Positions 1-8,385 of a stretch of 64,000 nt of DNA are shown piece after piece. The notes below the pieces were generated by a model. The model saw nothing but the letters and a program-made list of their open reading frames with translations. It was not told the DNA's origin and ran no database searches. The stretch comes from Thermoplasmatales archaeon (lineage in GTDB: Archaea > Thermoplasmatota > Thermoplasmata > Thermoplasmatales > Thermoplasmataceae), in NCBI GenBank assembly GCA_016806715.1, contig CP060531.1, positions 1,783,966-1,847,965 on the forward strand. Reading direction: 5' to 3'. The position numbers and the translations under genes were made by a program. Numbering within the stretch: the first letter of the stretch is position 1; each line of letters opens with the position of its first letter.

Positions 1-2
1 TA

Positions 3-509
3 ACAGTATTCTTTGCGGTTTCCCTGATAACAGGAACAAACAACCCGTATGTAACCAATCACTTTCTTGCCAGCAATGCAATAGCCAACATTTCACTGGA
101 CCATGTATTCTCAACGCTTGCTTTTTTCATGCTTTTTCTTTATGAGACAGGAAAGATTCCAGTTGAATCTTCCGGCCTTATGGAACTCGGCATGATCGAG
201 GAGGGGCTGACCTTTGAGTACAGCGGTAAGCTGCTTGCAATCTCAAAATGGTCTTCATACATGAAGCAGTACCTGCTTGGTTCTGTACTCCTCAACGTAT
301 TCCTTGTTCCGTGGGGGTTGTATTCCAGCGGATACACATTCCTGCTGGATATCCCAATAATGTTTGCAAAGTGGCTCCTGCTTATCCTGGTTGTGGTCAT
401 TGTTGAAACGACACTGGCAAAATTGCGGCTTTTCAGAATAATAGATTATCTCGCTGCGGCGTTCACTTTCTCCATTCTTTTCCTGATATTCTCTGAGGTG
501 ATATTCTGA
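3..509 (+). CDS. Hydrogenase-4/complex I membrane subunit, HyfC/NuoH-like (5' truncated)
   Basis: This is the C-terminal part of a NuoH/HyfC/HycD-type subunit, the membrane protein that joins the peripheral electron-transfer arm to the proton-pumping arm. The reading frame is open to the window edge, so the start lies outside. Just after the first visible segment is the cytoplasmic-loop signature ETGKIPVESSG followed by LMELGMIEEGLTFEYSGK, which matches the conserved acidic loop of this family. Three or more hydrophobic helices follow. It is the first visible gene of a tightly packed six-gene run. The partner in the run that should hold the NiFe centre has lost it, so the electron acceptor of this complex is unknown. 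Confidence 0.85.
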   Translation, partial: TVFFAVSLITGTNNPYVTNHFLASNAIANISLDHVFSTLAFFMLFLYETGKIPVESSGLMELGMIEEGLTFEYSGKLLAISKWSSYMKQYLLGSVLLNVFLVPWGLYSSGYTFLLDIPIMFAKWLLLILVVVIVETTLAKLRLFRIIDYLAAAFTFSILFLIFSEVIF

Positions 510-514
510 CGCTT

Positions 515-1150
515 TTGCAAACCGGAATTTATCTCATTGCCGCGCTTGTAACAATTGTGGCATTTTACATACAGGGAGAAGAGTTCATCAGGTCAATGAT
601 CAGGGGCCAATTTGTACAGTCCATGCTGATCGCAGTTATATCCTTCATTCTCGGAATCATTGAACACTCAATCGATTTCTTCATCCTGGGAATACTGCTC
701 GTGATTCTCAGGGGCTTCCTCATAAGTTATCTCCTGGAGCAGAAGATACCAGGAAGGAGCAGCATAAACGTAGAGCCTAACGTTAACCTGGCGTATTATT
801 TCCTGCTGGACCTCATTTTCATAGTCATAACGGTATTCATCATCTTCTATGTGGTTTTCTCCAGTTTCACTGTATATGGAGTCTTCGGGGGCACAGACGT
901 CCTTGTATTTCCTCTTACCCTATTCTTTCAGGGCCTCTTCCTGATAGCATCACGGAAGTCAACATTCACCGAGATTGTTGGTTATGTGGAAGAGGAAAAT
1001 GGGCTGGTGCTTTTTGCAATATTCCTACTGCCGGTACCACTGATTATTGAGGCGAGCGTATTCCTTGACGTCCTTGCCCTTGTCGTGATAACTTCAATTG
1101 TGGTATCGCAGAAGCAGACCCATGATAAAATGGAGGAACTGAAGGGATGA
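515..1150 (+). CDS. Hydrogenase-4 component E-like membrane protein
   Basis: A 211-residue, almost wholly hydrophobic protein with six or seven predicted helices. The size, hydrophobicity and position between the HyfC-like and HyfF-like genes fit HyfE, the small antiporter-associated subunit related to NuoK/MrpC. The chosen start is a TTG six bases after the upstream stop codon. An in-frame CTG at 506 would overlap the upstream gene instead. The last bases overlap the next start codon by 4 nt, indicating translational coupling. Assignment rests on context and topology more than on motifs. Confidence 0.7.
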   Translation: MQTGIYLIAALVTIVAFYIQGEEFIRSMIRGQFVQSMLIAVISFILGIIEHSIDFFILGILLVILRGFLISYLLEQKIPGRSSINVEPNVNLAYYFLLDLIFIVITVFIIFYVVFSSFTVYGVFGGTDVLVFPLTLFFQGLFLIASRKSTFTEIVGYVEEENGLVLFAIFLLPVPLIIEASVFLDVLALVVITSIVVSQKQTHDKMEELKG

Positions 1151-2487
1151 ATGCTGCTTATATCCTATCCTTACTTATCATCGCAACTCCCGGAATTGCT
1201 GCGGCTTTCTATTATTTTAACATAGCAAGAGCATCTGTGGCAGCCGGCGTAATAGTTACTGTGATGTCCGGCATCCAGTTCTTTATACGCCCATCGCCAG
1301 GGACCTTTTACATCGGGAACATCACATGGGTATTCCAGATAATGGTAACCAGTGTCTATCTTCTTTCTATTGTCTATTCAACCAGATACATAAGGGGACA
1401 TGCAAGCGGGATAAGTGAAAAAACATATTTCCTGCTGCTTAATCTCTTCACGGTTTCCATGCTGTTCAGTGTCGAGATCAACAATTACGGTCTTATGTGG
1501 GTTGGCATAGAAGCCACAACTATTTCATCTGCGCTTCTCCTGATTACGGAAAGAAGCAACGCATCACTTGAGGCAGCCTGGCGATATATAATAATAGTAT
1601 CTGCAGGGGTGACATTTGCCTTCTTCTCAGTTATTCTCATTTATTATGCCTTCGGGTCTCTTGACATATATTCGATAATCCATGGTGGGGTAACGGGTGT
1701 GCTCGCGACCAGAATTGCTGTTTCCATAGCCTTAATTGGGTTTGGTACAAAAGTAGGTGTTTTTCCTGTGCACACATGGCTGCCCGACGCACACAGCGAA
1801 GCTCCATCTCCTGTCAGCGCCATGTTTTCTGGCGTCCTGCTCCCCGTCGCGTTGTATGCCATGTACAGGGTATATGAGATAGATCCGCTTCCGGAACTGT
1901 ATGTGTGGTTTGGCGTTCTGTCAATAGCAGCCGCGTCGATATTTCTCGGATACCAGAGGCGCTACAAGAGGATGTTCGCCTATTCAACCATGGAAAATAT
2001 GAATATTGCACTGATCGGGCTCAGCATAGGTGGGCTGGGTATCCTGGGTGCGCTCCTTCTACTGATCTCCCATGGGTACGGAAAAGCGGCTGCTTTCTTC
2101 TCCTCCGGAAGCATACTCAGGGCCACCGGTACAAAGGACATTGCGGATATCACCGGACTTTCTTCCACCATGCCCATGACTGCATCCTCGTTCCTCCTGT
2201 CTTCCCTGGCCGTCACTGGTACTCCTCCATTCGGCACATTTTTTGGGGAATTCCTGATTATGCTGGGCCTGATCGCCGTTCATATGTATGCACAGTTAAC
2301 TATAATACTCATATTTCTCTTCCTCGCATTTGTCTCCGTGAATTTCAACGTGACGAGAATGATCTTTGGGAAAGGCGGGGATTACAGGGAGGCTGATCGG
2401 CTCATGTCTATTGTGGCTCTTGTTGCGTCCGCCATCCCGCTGGTTATAGGAATCGTTTTCCTGGTGGTGATGAATGAGATACTATAA
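1147..2487 (+). CDS. Hydrogenase-4 component F-like proton-conducting subunit (NuoL/M/N family)
   Basis: A 446-residue polytopic protein of the complex I/Mrp antiporter superfamily. The charged residues expected for a proton channel are visible: Glu in WVGIEATTISSALL, Lys/His in KVGVFPVHTWLPDAHSEAPS (the family hallmark), Lys in the YKRMFAYSTMENMN helix and Lys in SHGYGKAAAFF. It should therefore still pump ions even though the electron-accepting subunit of this cluster looks altered. It overlaps the upstream gene by 4 nt and the downstream large-subunit gene by 14 nt. Confidence 0.9.
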   Translation: MNAAYILSLLIIATPGIAAAFYYFNIARASVAAGVIVTVMSGIQFFIRPSPGTFYIGNITWVFQIMVTSVYLLSIVYSTRYIRGHASGISEKTYFLLLNLFTVSMLFSVEINNYGLMWVGIEATTISSALLLITERSNASLEAAWRYIIIVSAGVTFAFFSVILIYYAFGSLDIYSIIHGGVTGVLATRIAVSIALIGFGTKVGVFPVHTWLPDAHSEAPSPVSAMFSGVLLPVALYAMYRVYEIDPLPELYVWFGVLSIAAASIFLGYQRRYKRMFAYSTMENMNIALIGLSIGGLGILGALLLLISHGYGKAAAFFSSGSILRATGTKDIADITGLSSTMPMTASSFLLSSLAVTGTPPFGTFFGEFLIMLGLIAVHMYAQLTIILIFLFLAFVSVNFNVTRMIFGKGGDYREADRLMSIVALVASAIPLVIGIVFLVVMNEIL

Positions 2488-3646
2488 ATTTGGAAATCCT
2501 GCAGGAAGGTTTATTGGCTCGTCCGGGGGCATTGATGTCTACCCTGCATCAATTGTCAGAAATCCCGTGGAAGGCCAAAAATCACAGATTGCCGCTGCAC
2601 AACCCGGGGAATTCTATTTCGGCTATGGTCCATCCACCGGCGGAATGATCGAATCTGTCGGGATCGACTTTCTTACCCCGGGGGAGTTCATAACGGATGT
2701 TTCGGTTAACCCGAAATACAAGATGCGCATGATCAATGTAAGGGAAAAGAGCATCGGAGATACAATGCTTTCGATCGAACGGATCAATGCTTTCCACTGT
2801 GCATCTCACAGCATTGCATTTGCTTCTGCGGTTGAGGATGCTCTTGAGGTGGATATTCCCGAAGGTGTAATGTATGCAAGAATAGTGGCACTGGAACTGG
2901 AGAGGATCAGGAGTAATCTCCTTGTCATAGAGCGGATGTGCCAGCCTGCAGGCTTTGGGGTCCCCGGCAATCAGCTTGCCTTGTTGCGGGAGGAAATTTC
3001 CCGTTTAATCTCTGCTGCCACGGGTCATAGATACTTCCTCGGTTCTGTATCTGCCGGCGGGATCTCTATTAATTTATCCAGGGTAAGCAAAGTTACGCAG
3101 AACATTGCCAGCCAGTTTCGTAAGCTATATGACAGCTTGCTGGAAAGCAAGATATTCATGAACAGGCTCATAAATAATGGAAAAATTTCAACAGAGTCTC
3201 TTTTAGGACCTGCTGCAAGGGCATCCGGTCATGCTAACGATGCAAGGCTGGATTCCCAGACCCTTGACTATTCGGGGCTTGGGTTCTCCCCAATCCTGCG
3301 TACTGGATCGGATTCCTTCGCCCGTATGCAGGTCCGGTCAGAGGAGATAATTCAGTCTGTCGACATTATAGAGAAAGCCCTAGAGCTGGCCAGCTCATCC
3401 ATCGCCAGCTTAGGGAACCACGTAGATGGAGAAGGTGCAGGGAGGATCGAGAGCCCGCAGGGAGATGTATTCTATTATGTGCGGCTCGAGAATTCAATGC
3501 TGGCAGATGTGGTCATGGTGTCCCCGTCACTGTCAAATATTGACGCTTTCGTCAGGTCCATGAAGGGAAACATATTCACGGACTTCCATTTCAACTGGGA
3601 AAGCTTTGGTATCTGGATTTCAGAGGCTGGAGTTGAGCTCGAATGA
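2474..3646 (+). CDS. HyfG/NuoD-like large subunit lacking all NiFe ligands
   Basis: A 390-residue homologue of the hydrogenase large subunit / complex I 49-kDa subunit, without the N-terminal NuoC-like domain of HycE. The fold signature is clear: ERINAFHCASHSIAFASAVE occupies the place of the canonical ERICGICxxxHSxAxxxAVE. The two CxxC cysteines are replaced by Asn and His. At the C-terminus, where hydrogenases have DPCxxCxxR, this protein reads SFGIWISEAG and ends, with no cysteine and no cleavable maturation tail. A NiFe centre therefore cannot form in the usual way, as in complex I NuoD. It is translated in overlap with the antiporter-like gene and with the small-subunit gene. It probably forms a quinone- or other substrate-reducing module. 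Confidence 0.85.
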   Translation: MRYYKFGNPAGRFIGSSGGIDVYPASIVRNPVEGQKSQIAAAQPGEFYFGYGPSTGGMIESVGIDFLTPGEFITDVSVNPKYKMRMINVREKSIGDTMLSIERINAFHCASHSIAFASAVEDALEVDIPEGVMYARIVALELERIRSNLLVIERMCQPAGFGVPGNQLALLREEISRLISAATGHRYFLGSVSAGGISINLSRVSKVTQNIASQFRKLYDSLLESKIFMNRLINNGKISTESLLGPAARASGHANDARLDSQTLDYSGLGFSPILRTGSDSFARMQVRSEEIIQSVDIIEKALELASSSIASLGNHVDGEGAGRIESPQGDVFYYVRLENSMLADVVMVSPSLSNIDAFVRSMKGNIFTDFHFNWESFGIWISEAGVELE

Positions 3647-4266
3647 GCAATCTCTGGTTCTTCAATGGCCTGAGGAAGGGGGTGAGAACGGAAAGATTTC
3701 CTAAAGCCCCGGCTGAAGCTCCTCCGCAGTGGCCATCGAGGCTTTCCGGTTCCGGAGATGCTGTTTGCCCGGTTGGCGCCATAGAGAACGGGGTGTGGGA
3801 CATGGATAAGTGCATTTTCTGCAGGAGGTGCTTAACCACCTACGAACCGACGGGTGAACAGGATATCTTTACCATAGATAGCAGAGTTTCACTATTCCAC
3901 AGGTCTCTCTACTTATATCCACTGGACAGTGGTTCCTGTGGGGGATGCAATATCGAGCTCCTCAATATATTCACTCCATATTACGATGCTAACCGGCTCA
4001 GGATATTCATAACAAACACCCCGAGGCATGCTGATGCGATAGTCATAATGGGAGTTTACACGAAGGGAATGGAGGAGCCCCTGCGGCTTGCCTATGAGGC
4101 GATGGCGGAGCCAAAACTGGTTATAGCTCTCGGAGCCTGTGCAATCTCTGGTGGAATCGTAGGCAAACCTGCCATTGACGCTGAGAAATATAATGTGAAA
4201 ATTGCAGGATGCCCCCCTTCTCCATATACAATACTCCAGGCGCTGGATTCCGTTAGAGGTGACTGA
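3643..4266 (+). CDS. Fused ferredoxin-like and NuoB/HyfI-like small subunit
   Basis: A 207-residue fusion. Residues ~40-72 are a ferredoxin-like domain with one CPVGAI cysteine and a CIFCRRC triad, just enough for a single 4Fe-4S cluster; the other cluster of a two-cluster ferredoxin is missing. Residues ~95-205 are the small-subunit domain, with CGGCN, a later GAC and GCPPSP, which together supply the four ligands of the N2-type cluster. Electrons could therefore still travel through this protein to the interface with the NiFe-less large subunit. The gene overlaps the large-subunit gene by 4 nt. Separate HyfH and HyfI proteins are usual, so the fusion and cluster loss are noteworthy. Confidence 0.85.
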   Translation: MSNLWFFNGLRKGVRTERFPKAPAEAPPQWPSRLSGSGDAVCPVGAIENGVWDMDKCIFCRRCLTTYEPTGEQDIFTIDSRVSLFHRSLYLYPLDSGSCGGCNIELLNIFTPYYDANRLRIFITNTPRHADAIVIMGVYTKGMEEPLRLAYEAMAEPKLVIALGACAISGGIVGKPAIDAEKYNVKIAGCPPSPYTILQALDSVRGD

Positions 4267-6021
4267 TTGTACCTCTTGATACCAATTCTGTTATTTGCGT
4301 CGGCAACAATACTCTCTATATTTAACAGAAGGGTTGGATACGCTGTCGATATAGCCGGCTCGGCTGTATTCATTGTTCTCGGGTTCAATCCTTCTAACTA
4401 TTCGACATATTTTATCTTGATTGCATCAATTGTCTGGATCCTTGTCTCCCTCTTTTCCATGGGATATGACAGGAAATACGGTAGCTGGCTCTCCTCACTC
4501 ATATCTCTCACCATCATGGGTATGGCTATAATCCTGTCTTCGGAGTCTTATCTGGTTTTCATCGCCGGCTGGGAGATCATGTCCATTTCCTCTTATGCAA
4601 TAATAGGCCTAAATTCCAGGGATCGCACTCCTCCTTACGTATTCATGGTTTTTAGTGAGATCAGCACTATACTCATAATAACCGGGTCTGTCTTTGCCGT
4701 CTTCCAGCAAAGCCCCGTCGCGTTTTCATTTCTTCCCCTTAACAGTGATATCCCGCTTATCCTCATCGCTCTGGGGTGTGTTACAAAGATGGGTATAACC
4801 CCGTTCATGATAAGCGAGTGGCTTCCCATTGCCCATGGGAATGCTCCTGCCAACGCATCCGCGATGCTCAGTGCGACCATGACACTTATGGGGGTATTCA
4901 TAATTTTCAGGTTGATTTTCCTGAGCCCGCAATCCATCGCAATAGGAATATTCTTCCTTGCAATCGGGTCCATTTCAGTGCTTTTTGCTTCGATATACGC
5001 ATACATATCCGAAAACATGAAGATGCTCGGCGGGTTCAGCACAATAGAAAACAACGGTTCAATACTTTCCGCCCTCGGCTTGCTGCTGATAGTGCAGCAG
5101 GATACTTTCAGGCTTTTCATAATCTTGACTGTAGTAATGTTTTCCCTGGCTCATTCCCTGGGAAAGACCGGATTATTCATGACTGTTGGGTCATCAAGGG
5201 GTGAGTATTTCAGCCAAGTTTCACCCGGCAGTAACAAATGGTTCACAGCAGGTTCAGTAATTTCCATGGCTTCTCTTTCCGGTCTTTTTCCAACAATCGG
5301 AGGGCTTGCAACCTGGATGCTGCTGGAGTCCTTCTTCATGGAAGCATATCTTGGTGGATTCCTTGGCATAATAGCCATTATCGTTGGTTCTATAATTGCT
5401 ATAGGTGAGGGGATGGCTACGGGTGCCATGGTCAAGATGACAGCTTTTACGCGACTGTATCCCAGATCGGGCAGAAAAGACTCTGGCGGAAGGTCAATCC
5501 TCCTTACCGGTGCAATCATAGTATTGCTGTTTCTCTTATCATCACTCCTTTTCCCGGATACTCTCAAGGGCGTAATTCCAGGGACGCTGGTATTCAGTGG
5601 GTTCACAATAGAGTCAAAACTGGGCATCGCTGATTTTGGACTGATTTCCCCATTTTACGTTGCTGCCCTGATAGGAGCGTTTTCCCTGCTTGCTTATGCT
5701 ATCTTCAGGAAACCGGAGGGGAGAAACGTCCCTAACTGGAATGGGGGAAGGAGTGAAATGACTCTTTACACCTCCTACGCATACTCAAGTAACATCAGGT
5801 TGATGCTCAGGAGGGTGCTGAGGACTCACATTACGACCGGAAGCCAGCCAGTAAGTGTCGTTGACATATTCTGGAATACTATGATTGCTGTAGCCAGAAC
5901 GTACAGAAATTTTGCGAGAAGAATAACGCTGGGAATAATGAACAGCTCAATTGGTTGGTACATGCTGTACATGATAGTGGCGTTCATGATCGTTCTTCTT
6001 ATATCCGTGTACCTGATCTGA
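4267..6021 (+). CDS. Hydrogenase-4 component B-like proton-conducting subunit
   Basis: A second large antiporter-type subunit (584 residues, ~14-16 helices) related to HyfB/NuoL. Visible channel residues are Glu in FIAGWEIMSISSYA, Lys/His in KMGITPFMISEWLPIAHGN, and Lys in ENMKMLGGFSTIENNG and AHSLGKTGLF. The start is a TTG placed directly after the stop of the preceding gene, so translation is probably coupled. The C-terminal ~130 residues form a soluble stretch, which includes NVPNWNGGRSEM and several Arg-rich segments, followed by a final helix. It is the last gene of the Hyf-like operon. Confidence 0.88.
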   Translation: MYLLIPILLFASATILSIFNRRVGYAVDIAGSAVFIVLGFNPSNYSTYFILIASIVWILVSLFSMGYDRKYGSWLSSLISLTIMGMAIILSSESYLVFIAGWEIMSISSYAIIGLNSRDRTPPYVFMVFSEISTILIITGSVFAVFQQSPVAFSFLPLNSDIPLILIALGCVTKMGITPFMISEWLPIAHGNAPANASAMLSATMTLMGVFIIFRLIFLSPQSIAIGIFFLAIGSISVLFASIYAYISENMKMLGGFSTIENNGSILSALGLLLIVQQDTFRLFIILTVVMFSLAHSLGKTGLFMTVGSSRGEYFSQVSPGSNKWFTAGSVISMASLSGLFPTIGGLATWMLLESFFMEAYLGGFLGIIAIIVGSIIAIGEGMATGAMVKMTAFTRLYPRSGRKDSGGRSILLTGAIIVLLFLLSSLLFPDTLKGVIPGTLVFSGFTIESKLGIADFGLISPFYVAALIGAFSLLAYAIFRKPEGRNVPNWNGGRSEMTLYTSYAYSSNIRLMLRRVLRTHITTGSQPVSVVDIFWNTMIAVARTYRNFARRITLGIMNSSIGWYMLYMIVAFMIVLLISVYLI

Positions 6022-6065
6022 ATGCATTTGATTACGGGCTCTTGGCAGTCTTAATATTAAGCCTA

Positions 6066-6082
6066 AAAAAATAAGTATATTC
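6066..6082 (+). promoter_or_regulatory. Promoter of the citrate synthase gene
   Basis: An A-rich TATA element, centred about 27 nt before the citrate synthase ATG. This spacing predicts a leaderless transcript that starts at or next to the start codon. Confidence 0.55.
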
Positions 6083-6098
6083 CAGGCATCCAGTTTAC

Positions 6099-7253
6099 AT
6101 GGTCGAGACTAACGTAACTATTAGCAAAGGGCTCGAGGGAATTTTTATAGCTGATACCAAGTTATGCAAGATAGATGGAACAAATGGCAAGCTCTGGTAT
6201 AGAGGATACCCGATTGAAGCGCTGGCAGACAGTTCCAATTATGAGGAAGTCGCCTTCCTTCTGCTTTATGGACATCTTCCCACTAAATCCGAATACGATA
6301 TATTTCTGAAGAAACTTATTGATGAGAGAGAGGTTCCCGATTCAATTGAAGAAATTATTGCGGAATTTTCTGGGCGCACACACCCGAATGATATCCTCAG
6401 GACGTGTGTCTCAGTACTTTCAGCCTACGACACAGACATGGATGACAAAAGCACCGGGGCAAACGAGGAGAGGGCTATCAAGCTCATTTCAAAGTTACCC
6501 ACAATCGTTGCAATGATAGGCAGGTACAGGCAGGGAAAACCTGTTGTAAGACCATCTTCAAAACTCTCACACACTTCAAACTTTCTCTATATGCTTACGG
6601 GAAGGGAACCTGACAAGGACTCTGCCAAGCTGATTGACTTGATGTTTATATTGCACGCTGAACACGGTAGCAATGCATCGACTTTCTCGACCCTCGTCAC
6701 CGGTTCAACGCTTGCTGATGTTTATGCATCAGTGGTAGCTGGAATTTCAACTCTCAGGGGTCCGCTTCATGGCGGAGCGGATGAGGCTGCGCTGAAAATG
6801 ATGAAGGCCATCGGGGAGCCGGACAATACTGAAAAATACATAGAAGACGCCCTCGCCGGCAAGCAGAGGATCATGGGATTCGGACACCGTGTCTACAAGG
6901 CGTATGATCCAAGAGCCAAGATAGTCTACAATTACCTCAAGATATTCATGAAGAAAACCACTGACCCGTCCGTGGAGAAGCTTCTCGAAATTGCACTCAG
7001 GGCAGAGAAGCTGATGGAGGAAAAACTCAGCAAGACAAAAGGAATCTGGCCAAACATAGACTTCTTCTCAGGACCACTTTACACCGGGATCGACGTTCCG
7101 TCTGATCTCTTCACTCCGGTATTTGCTTCAGCCAGGGTTGTCGGATGGTGTGCCCATCTGTTTGAGTACTGGCAGAATAACAGGCTCTTCAGGCCACTAG
7201 ACAACTATACCGGTGAACTTGACATCAAATATGTGCCTATAGAGAGAAGATAG
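6099..7253 (+). CDS. gltA: Citrate synthase
   Basis: Condenses acetyl-CoA and oxaloacetate to citrate, the entry step of the TCA cycle. The 384-residue length is typical of the short archaeal/bacterial type. Catalytic and binding motifs are present: HAEHGSNAST with the first active-site His, RGPLHGGADEAALKMM with the second His, MGFGHRVYKAYDPRAK, and the C-terminal SARVVGWCAHLFEY with its substrate-binding Arg. It is monocistronic, with its own TATA box and a T-tract after the stop. Confidence 0.96.
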   Translation: MVETNVTISKGLEGIFIADTKLCKIDGTNGKLWYRGYPIEALADSSNYEEVAFLLLYGHLPTKSEYDIFLKKLIDEREVPDSIEEIIAEFSGRTHPNDILRTCVSVLSAYDTDMDDKSTGANEERAIKLISKLPTIVAMIGRYRQGKPVVRPSSKLSHTSNFLYMLTGREPDKDSAKLIDLMFILHAEHGSNASTFSTLVTGSTLADVYASVVAGISTLRGPLHGGADEAALKMMKAIGEPDNTEKYIEDALAGKQRIMGFGHRVYKAYDPRAKIVYNYLKIFMKKTTDPSVEKLLEIALRAEKLMEEKLSKTKGIWPNIDFFSGPLYTGIDVPSDLFTPVFASARVVGWCAHLFEYWQNNRLFRPLDNYTGELDIKYVPIERR

Positions 7254-7265
7254 GCACATTTCCAA

Positions 7266-7274
7266 TTTTTTTTT
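7266..7274 (+). terminator. T-tract terminator after citrate synthase
   Basis: A run of nine T residues lies 13 nt after the citrate synthase stop codon, in the 26-nt gap before the convergent dnaJ gene. Archaeal RNA polymerase terminates intrinsically at such oligo-T runs, and no stem-loop is needed. Confidence 0.55.
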
Positions 7275-7279
7275 AAAGA

Positions 7280-8368
7280 TTATCTTGACCAGAACCGTTT
7301 TTTGTCCGATTCGTCTATAAGCTGGGTTATCAATTCTTTCTGCTTTGAATTAAGGTGCTTGGGCACAACCACTTTTACCTGAACATAAAGATCACCGGAT
7401 CCCTTGTTACTCATATGAGGCATCCCTGCGTTCCTGATCTTCAGTATTTCACCCGGTTGAGTTCCAGCGGGTATCTGCAGGGTATGTTTATCTCCGTATA
7501 TGTCGATTTCGACATCATTGCCTAAAGCCGCTTCGGGGAAGCTTACTTCTCTCGATATGTACAGGTCATCCTCTTTCCGCGTAATGCCGTTTTCCTGCCT
7601 GACAGATAGTACTATGTAGAGATCACCCACATAACCATTCTGTGACTGCCCCTTTCCCTTGAACCGAATCCGCAATCCGTCTCTTGCACCAGGTGGCACA
7701 TTGACCGTCAGATCCTCATTCACAACAACAGTACCTGTTCCCTTGCAGACGGTGCATGGTTCAACTGGAATCTTCCCGCGTCCATTGCAGGTCCTGCACG
7801 TAGTAACTGAAACCATCTTGAAAAAACCCTGGCCCTGTACAACTCTCTGTTGGCCTGACCCTCCGCAGGTCTGGCATGTTACAAGCTTTCCATTCTTAGC
7901 CCCTGTTCCCTTACAGGTCTCACACGACGCATTCCTCTTATATCTGGCTTCCTTCTTTGCGCCGTGGTAAGCCTCATACATGCTTACGGTCATCCGGAGT
8001 GCCAGGTCGAGCTCCGGTTCCTGTCTTCCGAAGCCGCCAAAGCCTTGGCTCGATCCAAAATTTCCTCCGAATATCCTGCTGAATATATCTTCAAAATCGT
8101 TGAAATGGCTGAAGTTGTCCCATGTGAAATTGGATGATCCGGAGCCGAAGTCAGCACTTCCAGTCTGGTCGTACATGCGTTTCTTGTTCTCATCTGAAAG
8201 TACCTCGTACGCTTCCCCGATTTCCTTGAATTTCTCTTCCGACTCCTTCTTGTTATCAGGATTCATGTCAGGGTGGTATTTCCTGGCCAACGTCCTGAAG
8301 GCTTTCTTTATGTCCTCCTGGCTCGCATTCCTGTCCACCCCGAGTATCTGGTAATAGTCCTTAGCCAT
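7280..8368 (-). CDS. dnaJ: Chaperone DnaJ
   Basis: Hsp40 co-chaperone that stimulates DnaK ATPase and delivers clients. The J domain occupies residues 1-70, with YHPDMN containing the HPD triad. A Gly/Phe-rich linker follows (~75-115). The zinc-binding domain carries four CxxCxGxG repeats ([32 protein letters not shown]). The C-terminal substrate-binding domains include [17 protein letters not shown]. It is the last gene of grpE-dnaK-dnaJ, 17 nt after dnaK. Confidence 0.97.
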   Translation of the reverse strand: MAKDYYQILGVDRNASQEDIKKAFRTLARKYHPDMNPDNKKESEEKFKEIGEAYEVLSDENKKRMYDQTGSADFGSGSSNFTWDNFSHFNDFEDIFSRIFGGNFGSSQGFGGFGRQEPELDLALRMTVSMYEAYHGAKKEARYKRNASCETCKGTGAKNGKLVTCQTCGGSGQQRVVQGQGFFKMVSVTTCRTCNGRGKIPVEPCTVCKGTGTVVVNEDLTVNVPPGARDGLRIRFKGKGQSQNGYVGDLYIVLSVRQENGITRKEDDLYISREVSFPEAALGNDVEIDIYGDKHTLQIPAGTQPGEILKIRNAGMPHMSNKGSGDLYVQVKVVVPKHLNSKQKELITQLIDESDKKRFWSR

Positions 8369-8385
8369 CTATGCTCACTAAACGC

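Noticed and set aside
1905-2396. 163-codon frame inside the HyfF-like gene
   Set aside because: It is an out-of-frame shadow of a gene with clear family motifs.
2474-3646. Annotation as a functional NiFe hydrogenase catalytic subunit
   Set aside because: None of the four cysteine ligands is present at the N- or C-terminal motif positions.
4635-5627. Long minus-strand frames opposite the HyfB-like gene
   Set aside because: Shadow frames of a real coding gene; the translated sequences have no membrane or enzyme features.
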